Shown here: positions 6,283-12,775 of the stretch, one piece after another
How the letters are laid out: each line of letters opens with the position of its first letter
How positions within the stretch are numbered: position 1 is the stretch's first letter
NCBI GenBank assembly: GCA_021736745.1
Contig: JAIPFG010000058.1
Location: 1-12,775, forward strand
Length of the DNA: 12,775 bases
From: Pseudomonadales bacterium
Lineage (GTDB): Bacteria; Pseudomonadota; Gammaproteobacteria; Pseudomonadales; IMCC2047
Reading direction: 5' to 3'
Notes under the pieces: model-generated
What the model was told of the DNA's origin: nothing
Seen by the model: the letters and a program-made list of their open reading frames with translations, nothing else
Databases searched by the model: none
Position numbers and translations under genes: made by a program

Positions 6283-6288
6283 CTCCTC
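6283..6288 (-). promoter_or_regulatory. Ribosome binding site fixing a GTG start
   Basis: GAGGAG on the minus strand precedes GTG (6275-6273) by seven bases. An ATG at 6282-6280 is out of frame and too close to the site to be used for this protein. Confidence 0.75.
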
Positions 6289-6302
6289 GAATTATCAAAT
6301 CG

Positions 6303-6611
6303 CTATTCTTTACAGAATAACCGATACAGTACTTCCAATATCTGTTCGGCATGATCATTTGCCAAACGGTAATAAACAGTTTGAGCTTCCTTACGCGTTT
6401 TTACCAAACCATCCTTTCTCAATAGTGCCAAGTGTTGAGAAAATGCGGATTGACTCAACCCGATCCTTTCATTCAAGGCACTCACAGAAAGCTCTCCGTC
6501 GATTAACTGACATAAAATCAGCAGTCGACTCGGGTTTGAGAGCGCCTTCATCAGGCGTGCTGCAGCATGAGCGTTTTGTCGAAGCAATCTTAAATCCGGC
6601 TTATCTTTCAT
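6303..6611 (-). CDS. ArsR-family repressor of the SqrR/BigR/YgaV two-cysteine type
   Basis: This is a 102-residue winged-helix DNA-binding repressor. The recognition helix region is IGLSQSAFSQHLALLRKDGLV (residues 50-70) and the wing follows at 71-83 (KTRKEAQTVYYRL). It lacks the classical metal-binding CVC box of ArsR. Instead it has exactly two cysteines, C34 in LILCQL and C100 in LFCKE, 66 residues apart. SqrR (C41/C107), BigR (C42/C108) and HlyU (C38/C104) have the same spacing and sense sulfane sulfur or oxidants by a di- or tetrasulfide bridge. I use ATG 6611. An upstream in-frame ATG at 6671 lies beyond the likely promoter, and its added 20 residues look unlike the family. No ribosome site precedes 6611, consistent with a leaderless mRNA. 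It probably represses itself and the AhpD-like gene. Confidence 0.88.
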   Translation of the reverse strand: MKDKPDLRLLRQNAHAAARLMKALSNPSRLLILCQLIDGELSVSALNERIGLSQSAFSQHLALLRKDGLVKTRKEAQTVYYRLANDHAEQILEVLYRLFCKE

Positions 6612-6614
6612 AAC

Positions 6615-6660
6615 GACTAATTTAGCATTACCTAATATAATGTCAATGACTAAATGACAT
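6615..6660. promoter_or_regulatory. Candidate operator cluster over the arsR promoter
   Basis: ATGTCA (6640-6645) and TGACAT (6655-6660) form an inverted repeat with 9 bp between the arms, covering the -35 box. A second pair, CATTA (6626-6630) and TAATG (6638-6642), lies in the spacer. The hexamer GACTAA also occurs twice in the same orientation, at 6615-6620 and 6648-6653, 33 bp apart and so about three helical turns. Repressor binding here would block its own promoter. Confidence 0.45.
6619..6646 (-). promoter_or_regulatory. Promoter of the arsR-cmd unit, probably leaderless
   Basis: On the minus strand TTGACA (6646-6641) and TAAATT (6624-6619) are 16 bp apart, and the -10 is preceded by TGC (an extended -10). 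The start point would fall near 6612, right at the ATG of the repressor (6611), explaining the absence of a ribosome site. Confidence 0.6.
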
Positions 6661-6710
6661 ATAAACGGCATGAGCTACAATGGATAATTCAAAGTAACGT
6701 AATACCCCAA

Positions 6711-6722
6711 TGTATTAATACA
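6711..6722. repeat. Perfect 12-bp palindrome in the divergent intergenic region
   Basis: TGTATTAATACA is a perfect dyad lying between the repressor promoter and the response-regulator promoter, 11 bp upstream of the proposed -35 of the latter. It is a plausible operator, but AT-rich palindromes also arise by chance. Confidence 0.35.
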
Positions 6723-6732
6723 AAATGGTTAG

Positions 6733-6760
6733 TTAAAATCGATTGAAAAGCGCGTAAAAT
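6733..6760 (+). promoter_or_regulatory. Candidate promoter of the response-regulator operon
   Basis: TTAAAA (6733-6738) and TAAAAT (6755-6760) are 16 bp apart. The -10 matches the consensus at five of six positions, the -35 at four. A start near 6767 would leave a leader of about 43 bases before ATG 6810. AAAAGG at 6794-6799 is the likely ribosome site. Confidence 0.4.
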
Positions 6761-6809
6761 TAGTTGTAATTGAAAACCATACTGCAAGTCAGCAAAAGGC
6801 TTCTATTGA

Positions 6810-7460
6810 ATGAATATCCTTATAGCCGATGACCATACCTTTATTCGGTCTGGTCTACAGGACAATTTACAGAAAATTCTACCGCAAGCAGTCATTTTTA
6901 ATGCCGATAGCGCCGCGCAATCTCTCCAGCTCGCGGCCCAAAATATAGATTTCCGGTTAGCTATTGTCGACCTGTTTATGCCAGACATGGATGGTTTTAT
7001 ATTTCTCCGCAAACTCTGCAATAGCCATCCGGAGTTACCTGTGATTGTCATTTCCGCCACGGAAGATCCTGCCCATGTGCGTAAAGTACTGGATCTGGGT
7101 GCTATGGGCTTTATTCCAAAATCAAGCTCTACCCAACAGTTTAACAATGTTGTCCATGTGGTTTTATCTGGCGGCACGCATATTCCGGAAAATTTTGCCG
7201 CAACCCTCAATTCAGATCAGGCTCATTCAGTAAATAGTGAAGCTGATGCCGATGCTCTGCAACTGAAACGACAATTGACCTCAAGGCAAAAAGAAATTCT
7301 AGCCAAACTTGGTGAAGGAAAATCCAACAAACAAATTGCCCGCGAACTTCTCGTTTCAGAAAACACGGTCAAGGTACATGTCAGCAGTATCTTAAAAGTA
7401 CTGAACCTCGACAACCGAACTCAAGCAGGAATAGCTGCCGAAAAGTTGAATCTACTATAG
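6810..7460 (+). CDS. NarL/LuxR-family response regulator
   Basis: This is a 216-residue two-component response regulator acting as a transcription factor. The receiver domain (about 1-120) has the acidic pair D7 and D8, phosphoacceptor D54 in AIVDLFMPDMDG, the switch position at S82 or A83, and K104 in GFIPKSS, so it should be phosphorylatable. After a linker of about 30 residues, a LuxR-type helix-turn-helix covers about 156-210, with the classic LTSRQKEILAKLGEGKSNKQ start and the SENTVKVHVSSIL recognition helix. It is the first gene of a plus-strand cluster and precedes the substrate-binding protein by 31 bp. The hybrid kinase encoded two genes downstream ends in an HPt-like domain, so this protein is the obvious phosphorelay partner. 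Its target genes are not known. The TonB receptor gene downstream is a candidate. Confidence 0.92.
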   Translation: MNILIADDHTFIRSGLQDNLQKILPQAVIFNADSAAQSLQLAAQNIDFRLAIVDLFMPDMDGFIFLRKLCNSHPELPVIVISATEDPAHVRKVLDLGAMGFIPKSSSTQQFNNVVHVVLSGGTHIPENFAATLNSDQAHSVNSEADADALQLKRQLTSRQKEILAKLGEGKSNKQIARELLVSENTVKVHVSSILKVLNLDNRTQAGIAAEKLNLL

Positions 7461-7491
7461 GCGTAAGGAAATTCACAAGAAGGGAATCATC

Positions 7492-8700
7492 TTGAAAAGC
7501 CTCGCTCAGGGAATGTCAGCAGCCATCAAGCCATTGGCCATAAAACGAATCTTAGGGCGTCTCTGTAAATGCAGAGACTCTGGGTGGTGGCTTTTCGCCG
7601 AAATTCTTACCCTGATTTTTCATTCTGTCATATCGGCAGCCCTACCAACGCTCCAAAAGCCCGTCCGATTATTTAACACGCGATTCATTTCCACCTTGTG
7701 GGTAAAAAGCATCCTAAAACGATTCCTTTATTTAGGACTGCTACTCTCTTGCTTCACAGGACTGGCAAGCGCAAACCCTAAGGTCACAATTCTCTTGTCC
7801 GGCAACAACCCGGCCTATGAAAAATTGGCCAGTACTTTGGCAACCTCTTTACAAAAAGAAACAACTTCTCTTATCGAGATTACTTCACATACCGTTCAGA
7901 ACCCAGAAAAAAGCTTGCCTGAATCGATCAAGGCAGCCGATGTACTCGTCACTCTCGGTCCGAGCGCCACCAGTCTCGCGCTCAATGCGCCAACAAAGGC
8001 GAAAATTATTTCAACTTTTATAACCCAAAATGCGATGAGCAAGCTCATTGCCCAACATAAATCTGCCGATCCTAATACGAACAATCGACTTATTGGCGCC
8101 GTTTATCTGGATCAGCCAGCAAAACGCTTACTACAACTTGCGTTATTAATTAATCCTGAGCTGAAACAAATAGGAATGCTCACGGGTGCACTTTCCAGGT
8201 CTCGCACCCCTGAATTTCGGCAACAGGCAGCGTCACTCTCAATCGCTATCGATACACAATCGCTAGAGCCACATGATAACCCGATTAAAATATTAGAGCC
8301 TATCATGGCCAACAGCCAAGCTTACATCGTCCTGCCCGACACAGCGGATTTCAATCGGAATACTGCAAGATGGATTATCTATCTCAGTTACCGTTATGCC
8401 GTTCCGGTTATCGGCTATTCCAACAGATACATAGATGCGGGTGCATTAGCGTCAATATTTAGCACCCCCGAACAAATGGGTAAACAAGCCGCCGAACAGG
8501 TCATCGCACTCCTGAAAGAACCCTCGGAAACCCCACGGTTCGAGCACCCCAACTATTATCTCGTGCGCCTTAACGAAAAGGTCCAACGCTCGCTTGGTTA
8601 TACCCAACTCGATGAAACGGTATTAAGTCATCAGTTAAATGCCTTAGAAAAGGCATGGACAAAATCATCCCGCCAGGAGGGCCTTGAACATAATGAGTAG
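7492..8700 (+). CDS. Periplasmic ABC-type substrate-binding protein (probable sensor partner)
   Basis: This encodes an exported two-lobed binding protein resembling the ABC_sub_bind (TrpX-like) family. Recognisable parts are KVTILLSGNNPAYEKLA at the mature N terminus, DVLVTLGPSATSLAL, a hinge-region RLLQLALLINPELKQIGMLTG, and the late segment YRYAVPVIGYSNRYIDAGALASIFSTPEQMGKQAAEQV. No permease or ATPase gene is nearby, so it more likely presents a ligand to the adjacent kinase than feeds a transporter. The start is uncertain. TTG 7492 has AAGGGA at a good distance and gives 402 residues, but puts about 70 residues before a clear signal peptide (KRFLYLGLLLSCFTGLASA, cleavage near residue 94). 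TTG 7696 would begin directly at that signal peptide but lacks a ribosome site. It ends 9 bp before the hybrid kinase ATG, in the same reading frame. Confidence 0.8.
   Translation: MKSLAQGMSAAIKPLAIKRILGRLCKCRDSGWWLFAEILTLIFHSVISAALPTLQKPVRLFNTRFISTLWVKSILKRFLYLGLLLSCFTGLASANPKVTILLSGNNPAYEKLASTLATSLQKETTSLIEITSHTVQNPEKSLPESIKAADVLVTLGPSATSLALNAPTKAKIISTFITQNAMSKLIAQHKSADPNTNNRLIGAVYLDQPAKRLLQLALLINPELKQIGMLTGALSRSRTPEFRQQAASLSIAIDTQSLEPHDNPIKILEPIMANSQAYIVLPDTADFNRNTARWIIYLSYRYAVPVIGYSNRYIDAGALASIFSTPEQMGKQAAEQVIALLKEPSETPRFEHPNYYLVRLNEKVQRSLGYTQLDETVLSHQLNALEKAWTKSSRQEGLEHNE
7559..7578 (+). repeat. Perfect 7-bp hairpin in the disputed 5' part of the binding-protein gene
   Basis: GTCTCTG (7559-7565) and CAGAGAC (7572-7578) pair perfectly around the loop TAAATG. 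The hairpin lies between the response-regulator stop and the signal-peptide codons of the binding protein, where the coding status is uncertain. It is followed by GGGTGGTGGCTTTT, a weak T run. It may be an mRNA processing or attenuation element rather than coding sequence. Confidence 0.4.
8675..8680 (+). promoter_or_regulatory. Consensus ribosome site at the binding-protein/kinase junction
   Basis: AGGAGG lies inside the last codons of the binding-protein gene. It is 12 bases before a three-codon frame (ATG AGT AGA then TAA, 8693-8704) and 29 bases before the kinase ATG at 8710, which has no close ribosome site of its own. It may load ribosomes that reinitiate at the kinase start. Confidence 0.4.
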
Positions 8701-8709
8701 ATAACTGGC

Positions 8710-11433
8710 ATGACAAAACTTCAACATCGCCATTGGAAGATAAGACGCAAAATGCTGATTCTTGCGGTTATCCCGCTTGCTCTCATCACTAGTTTATTGA
8801 CTGGCTATTTTATTTGGTCAAACCAGACAGCCGTCGAAGATCTGTTCATCCAAGAAGGGAAAGATATCAGTCGCTATCTAGCTAAAGTCACTGAGTTTTA
8901 TATGTTTTCTGGAGATACTGATACGCTTGATTCGATTGGCCAAGCGGTACTTACCGAAAATAATGTCAAGTCTGTGACCTTTTATGAGGCTGACGGCAAG
9001 CTATTAACTCAGGTTGGACAGACTGGCCCAACTTCACTCAAGGATGCAGCGATTAGTCAGGAAACCTCCCTTTGGCTTTTCCAGCAACCGATTCTATACA
9101 ATGTGCTCGAGGTGGATGATTTTTCTACCACAGACGCTCCTTTAGCATCATCTCCGGCAGCAAAGAGGACCTTAGGATGGGTCCAGATTTCCGTCAGTGA
9201 ACAACTACTTTTAGAGAAACAACGAAGAATTCTTTTTACAGGAATAATGATCGCTGGCGTGGGTCTTATTATTTCAATTCTGATGGCTATTCGATTAGGT
9301 CGTGCTATTACGCGGCCTTTGTTTGAATTATCCAATACCGTGCAACAGCTTGAAGCAGGCAAACTCACCACACGTGCACCGCCAGTCAGCGGTCACGAGT
9401 TTCGGATACTCGCACAAGGCCTTAATCGTATGGCCGAACGGATCGAGCATGCGAACGAAGAGTTACAGCAGCGCATTAAACTGGCAACCAAACAACTGAG
9501 TGAAACACTTGACAGTCTTGAAAGGCAGAATCAAGAACTGGAAAAAACGCGAAATGAATTGATCACGGCGGATCGAGCCAAAGATGAGTTTTTAGCGCGC
9601 ATGAGCCATGAACTGCGAACACCTTTAACCTCTATCATAGGCTATAGCGAATTACTGGAAGATATGGGCTTAGCCAGTGAACAGGAAGAGTTTAATCATA
9701 TCATCCAGCAATCTTCCGACCTCCTCCTCTCTATCATTAACGACATTCTTGATCTCACCAAGCTTCGCTCTAACGCAATCGAACTTGAGATGCACCCCTT
9801 TAATCTGGAAGAATGCATGGAGGATGTCGTCGCAATGCACGCACCTCAGGCTTTTAGCAAAGGCCTGGAACTCGTACTCTTTATTGAATCCGACGTGCCG
9901 ATACAACTTATTGGGGATGCCCTTCGTTTACGTCAGATAGTGAATAACCTTATTAGTAACGCCATCAAATTTACTGAAAAAGGTGAAGTCATCGTATTTG
10001 TATCTGTCGAGGCAATGACAGAACAGGCCGTCACCCTGAATCTGCAGGTCAAAGACTCCGGAATTGGTATTCGAGAACAAGATTTAAATCATCTCTTTAA
10101 AGAGTTCAGTCAGGCCAATGTCAGTATTTCCCGCAGATTCGGCGGTTCCGGACTGGGGTTAGTCATCGTTAAACGCTTAGCGCAATTGATGCACGGAGAC
10201 GCCCAACTTACCAGCGATAGCGGCAAAGGCGTTGAGGCAAACTGCCAGGTTAAGATCGACATCAACCACAGTCTGTCTTTACCCAACCCTTTGTTCAAGA
10301 CGAATCCGGGACACCTGCTTATTTATGACCAAAATATTTGGTCGCTAAAGGCTTTGCGACATCACGCATTAAAATCAACAACTGATATTACCTGCGTGAG
10401 TCAACAATCGATATTATGGCAAAAACTGCAACAGACGAACGCGAAATTCAGTGCCCTGATAATCGGGCTAAGTCAGGAAGAAATGTATGAAGGGGCATTA
10501 CTCGAATTACTGGGTCGCATTCGGGATAAATCTAAACTGCCTATTCTGTTGATTGGTGCCTCCGCAATATTCCCTCTCAAAAAAGACTGTCCTGAATGGC
10601 ACCAACATCAACCGCTGGACTTTATTAGTAAACCCACACGCAGCACACATTTTACCGAGCATTTAGGTGCACTGGTGTCGACAGATCCCTCAGGCTTTAA
10701 TTCCGGAAATCCAAGTCCAAGACAAAAAACCAAACCCTACGACGAATACCTTCTTCACGGCGCAAACATTCTCATTGCTGAGGATAATGCTTTTAACCGA
10801 CAACTCATCGTGAGGATTTTAACTGCACTGGGCGCACAGGTATTTGAGGCAAATAATGGTGCTGAGGCGCTAGCGTTACAGCGTATTCATCCCATCGATA
10901 TTTTCCTGTTGGATTTAAACATGCCTGAAGTGGACGGCTATGAAACGGCAACGTTGATTAGGCAAAACCAGTCTGCTGAAGCTTGCTATTTGCTGATTGC
11001 TCTCACCGCTGGCATTAGTGGTGACCACGACCAGAATCATCGCATAAGGATCTTCGACGAGACGCTTTATAAGCCTATCCATCAGGAGCTGTTGGCTGAA
11101 ACGCTGGCTGAATTCTGGCATAGGCAGGAGAAATCCAAACAAAAGAAAAATAAATTACAAACTCAACCACTTATCTCCATTTCAAAAGAGTCATTAAAAC
11201 AAGAAATCTTTCGCTTGGCGGGTAAAATCAATAGCTCATTGGACAATCTGGACCGAGACCGTATAAAGTTATTCGCGCATCAACTCTTGGGCATTATCGA
11301 TAAGAGACAGTATGCGGAAATTTCAGAAGTAACAAAGAAGATTGAACAGTTAGCGTTAGATGCCAGGGAAGAGAGCCTTAACCAGCAAATCCAGTATTTA
11401 TTAGAATTGCTAACGACGAGCTTTAATGACTAA
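8710..11433 (+). CDS. BarA/GacS-like hybrid sensor histidine kinase
   Basis: This is a 907-residue inner-membrane hybrid kinase with the domain order of BarA/GacS. Transmembrane helix 1 is at about 15-36, followed by a periplasmic sensor of about 135 residues, helix 2 at about 173-196, HAMP at 197-250 and a coiled coil at 250-290. HisKA has phosphoacceptor H300 in MSHELRTPL. The ATPase domain has N417 in the N box, DSGIGI at 449-454, F466 and GGSGLGL at 478-484. Residues 534-655 look like a degenerate receiver with G586 where the aspartate should be, as in BarA. A functional receiver (685-802) has D692, D735, T766 and K788. The C terminus (825-907) is HPt-like with H857 in AHQLLG. M15 (ATG 8752) is an alternative start. 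It is co-transcribed with the binding protein, which probably docks on its periplasmic domain. The phosphate probably passes to the NarL-type regulator. Confidence 0.93.
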   Translation: MTKLQHRHWKIRRKMLILAVIPLALITSLLTGYFIWSNQTAVEDLFIQEGKDISRYLAKVTEFYMFSGDTDTLDSIGQAVLTENNVKSVTFYEADGKLLTQVGQTGPTSLKDAAISQETSLWLFQQPILYNVLEVDDFSTTDAPLASSPAAKRTLGWVQISVSEQLLLEKQRRILFTGIMIAGVGLIISILMAIRLGRAITRPLFELSNTVQQLEAGKLTTRAPPVSGHEFRILAQGLNRMAERIEHANEELQQRIKLATKQLSETLDSLERQNQELEKTRNELITADRAKDEFLARMSHELRTPLTSIIGYSELLEDMGLASEQEEFNHIIQQSSDLLLSIINDILDLTKLRSNAIELEMHPFNLEECMEDVVAMHAPQAFSKGLELVLFIESDVPIQLIGDALRLRQIVNNLISNAIKFTEKGEVIVFVSVEAMTEQAVTLNLQVKDSGIGIREQDLNHLFKEFSQANVSISRRFGGSGLGLVIVKRLAQLMHGDAQLTSDSGKGVEANCQVKIDINHSLSLPNPLFKTNPGHLLIYDQNIWSLKALRHHALKSTTDITCVSQQSILWQKLQQTNAKFSALIIGLSQEEMYEGALLELLGRIRDKSKLPILLIGASAIFPLKKDCPEWHQHQPLDFISKPTRSTHFTEHLGALVSTDPSGFNSGNPSPRQKTKPYDEYLLHGANILIAEDNAFNRQLIVRILTALGAQVFEANNGAEALALQRIHPIDIFLLDLNMPEVDGYETATLIRQNQSAEACYLLIALTAGISGDHDQNHRIRIFDETLYKPIHQELLAETLAEFWHRQEKSKQKKNKLQTQPLISISKESLKQEIFRLAGKINSSLDNLDRDRIKLFAHQLLGIIDKRQYAEISEVTKKIEQLALDAREESLNQQIQYLLELLTTSFND

Positions 11434-11458
11434 AGCACGGAAAAAAAGAAAGAGAAGA

Positions 11459-11487
11459 GGTCATCCATGACCAAAAATCATCCATGA
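11459..11487. promoter_or_regulatory. Tandem palindromic sites upstream of the TonB receptor gene
   Basis: TCATCCATGA occurs twice (11461-11470 and 11478-11487), 17 bp apart. Each copy is itself a dyad, TCAT-CC-ATGA. The first extends to GGTCAT-CC-ATGACC (11459-11472). The pair begins 26 bp after the kinase stop codon and lies about 200 bp before the receptor promoter. It looks like a tandem operator, possibly for the response regulator of this cluster. A role in transcription termination is unlikely because no T run follows. Confidence 0.5.
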
Positions 11488-11619
11488 ATCTTCCTTCGCC
11501 GCTAACCATCCTTGATCAACCCATTATTGACGGAAAAAAATCAATCCATCAAACTCAATAGCGCACATTATTGCGTCCTATACAAAAAGGGTAAATAACC
11601 TATAAGTATTAGTTCTTTT

Positions 11620-11629
11620 GGGTATACCC
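11620..11629. repeat. Palindrome GGGTATACCC upstream of the receptor promoter
   Basis: GGGTATACCC is a perfect 10-bp dyad about 55 bp upstream of the -10 box, a typical position for an activator site. A partial copy, GGGTAAATAACC, lies at 11589-11600. The rest of the 286-bp gap between the kinase and receptor genes is AT-rich and contains no credible gene. Confidence 0.35.
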
Positions 11630-11680
11630 GCCATTGAGCACCAAAGCTTATTTGATTAGCCTCCAATTATCGTGACGCTA

Positions 11681-11689
11681 TGCTATAAT
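11681..11689 (+). promoter_or_regulatory. Extended -10 promoter of the TonB receptor gene
   Basis: TGCTATAAT contains a perfect TATAAT (11684-11689) with the extended TGn element. No good -35 box is found at 16-18 bp, so an activator bound upstream may be needed. The start point would be near 11696, leaving a leader of about 24 bases before ATG 11720. Confidence 0.65.
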
Positions 11690-11719
11690 CGCCGCGCCAA
11701 TTTACAGTGAAGCTGACGA

Positions 11720-12775
11720 ATGATAAAAAACAAAAAATATTGGTTTTCAAACATCAAAGGACTCCCAACTACCCGTTCTCAGACTGTAATTTTTTTCAAT
11801 TTATTGGTATTTACTGTACTTAATTCACATTGGAATACAGTTTCAGCGAAAACCAACTTTTCCTCTAACGAGATGTATCAGGCTGATTACCTGAGTGAAG
11901 TACCCATCGTCAGCTCCGCAACACGATTAAATCAAAAAATTACAGAAGTTCCCGCTGCCATTACTATCATTGACCGGGAAATGATAGAGGCCTCGGGCGC
12001 TACCGAAATCCCTCAATTATTCCGACTCGTTCCCGGATACCTGTCCTATTATGTCTTCGGGAATCAATTTGGTGTAACCAATCGCGGATTAACGATCGAA
12101 TTTCCAGGCGATCTTGAGGTAATGATCGATGGCCGATCGGTTTACGAACCAATTTTCTCTGCCGTAGAATGGAGTTCGCTGGGAATTACTGTGGAGGATA
12201 TTGAATATATTGAGGTGTTGCGGGGCTCTAATACGCCCGCCTATGGCTCAAATGCCTATTTGGGTGCCATTAATATCGTTACCACTAATCCGGTCCAGGC
12301 ACAGGGCACCTCTTTATCCGTTACCCTTGGCGACCTTCAAACGAGGAATTCACGGATAAGACATAACGGCCGCTTAGGCACACTCAACTATAGCTTGGGA
12401 ATGTCCTTTCGCTCTAATGATGGCTTTCCTCGGCTGAAAAACCAATCGAACCCGACTGCTTTTGACAAAATTCAGGATTCCAACCAAGCACTTCACCTAA
12501 ACCTAAAGCTAATCTATACACCTTCCGTTTTTGACACTTTTGAGTTCCAGGCAGGAGTCGGTGAAAGTGATATCGACATTCCAGGCAATGATCTGACCGA
12601 TGGACCCAAAGGCTTTAATGAACGAGAACTTGATAGCAGTTACCAATTCTTACGTTGGCACAGAAACCTGCAAAATACCAATGAGTTACAAGTTCAGCTT
12701 TACCATAACCGCCTAGAAGTTGACGAAGTTCGTAAATTAGGGCCACTTTCCGGACTTTTGGGCGTACCTCCTGAA
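11720..12775 (+). CDS. TonB-dependent outer-membrane receptor, 5' part cut by window edge
   Basis: This encodes an outer-membrane, energy-coupled receptor of which 352 residues are present before the right edge. A long N-terminal signal ends near residue 43 (NTVSA, then KT). A probable TonB box is EVPIV at 60-64. The plug domain covers about 70-190, with EVPAAITIIDREMIEASGA, IPQLFRLVPGYL, NRGLT, VMIDGRSVYEPIF and the conserved IEYIEVLRGSNTPAYGSNA. Beta-barrel strands follow. Full receptors have roughly 650-800 residues, so about half is missing. The gene has its own extended -10 promoter and follows the binding-protein/kinase operon on the same strand. The substrate cannot be told from the plug. 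Genomic context suggests it imports the ligand that the binding protein detects. Confidence 0.93.
   Translation, partial: MIKNKKYWFSNIKGLPTTRSQTVIFFNLLVFTVLNSHWNTVSAKTNFSSNEMYQADYLSEVPIVSSATRLNQKITEVPAAITIIDREMIEASGATEIPQLFRLVPGYLSYYVFGNQFGVTNRGLTIEFPGDLEVMIDGRSVYEPIFSAVEWSSLGITVEDIEYIEVLRGSNTPAYGSNAYLGAINIVTTNPVQAQGTSLSVTLGDLQTRNSRIRHNGRLGTLNYSLGMSFRSNDGFPRLKNQSNPTAFDKIQDSNQALHLNLKLIYTPSVFDTFEFQAGVGESDIDIPGNDLTDGPKGFNERELDSSYQFLRWHRNLQNTNELQVQLYHNRLEVDEVRKLGPLSGLLGVPPE

Noticed and set aside
6612..6671. 20-residue N-terminal extension of the ArsR-type regulator (ATG 6671)
   Set aside because: The likely promoter and operator lie inside it, and the family normally begins close to the MKDKPDLRL position.
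6803..7210. Minus-strand 135-codon open frame opposite the response regulator
   Set aside because: It is the complement of a well-supported receiver-domain gene and its translation shows no domain or compositional sign of a real protein.
1..12775. CRISPR array, tRNA genes, insertion sequences, phage genes
   Set aside because: I found no regularly spaced repeats, tRNA-like cloverleaf with conserved T-loop, transposase or phage-like protein on either strand.

Overview
The window looks like chromosomal DNA from a moderate-G+C gammaproteobacterium. The gene order 4.5S RNA - dnaX - ybaB - recR - rnd, together with an InaA/WaaP-type kinase gene, a GacS/BarA-type hybrid kinase and a TonB-dependent receptor, fits a marine or soil member of the Pseudomonadales/Oceanospirillales/Cellvibrionales range. 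I cannot name a genus. I see no insertion sequence, tRNA, rRNA or CRISPR array.

Left part (1-5656, minus strand): read in the direction of transcription, a methyltransferase gene overlaps an InaA/WaaP-like kinase gene. These are followed by a hairpin, the 4.5S signal recognition particle RNA (ffs), and then dnaX (tau/gamma clamp-loader subunit), ybaB (nucleoid protein), recR (recombinational repair) and the 5' two thirds of rnd (RNase D), which runs off the left edge. dnaX carries a run of ten A residues at the end of domain III, where a one-base slip in either direction would release a short gamma form. rnd appears to start at UUG with a good Shine-Dalgarno sequence, as in E. coli.

Middle (5657-6809): a gene-poor stretch with several inverted repeats lies beside a two-gene minus-strand unit. 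It encodes an ArsR-family repressor with the two-cysteine layout of the SqrR/BigR/YgaV sulfide and persulfide sensors, followed by an AhpD-like carboxymuconolactone-decarboxylase-family protein with a CxxCxxxH redox motif. The repressor promoter appears to sit under an inverted repeat and to give an almost leaderless mRNA.

Right part (6810-12775, plus strand): a NarL/LuxR response regulator, a periplasmic ABC-type substrate-binding protein, a BarA/GacS-like hybrid histidine kinase ending in an HPt-like domain, and, after a 286-bp regulatory gap, the 5' part of a TonB-dependent receptor gene cut by the right edge. These probably form a ligand-sensing unit: the receptor admits a ligand, the binding protein captures it, the hybrid kinase senses the complex and phosphorelays to the response regulator. 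The ligand cannot be read from the sequence. This is the most system-like part of the window.
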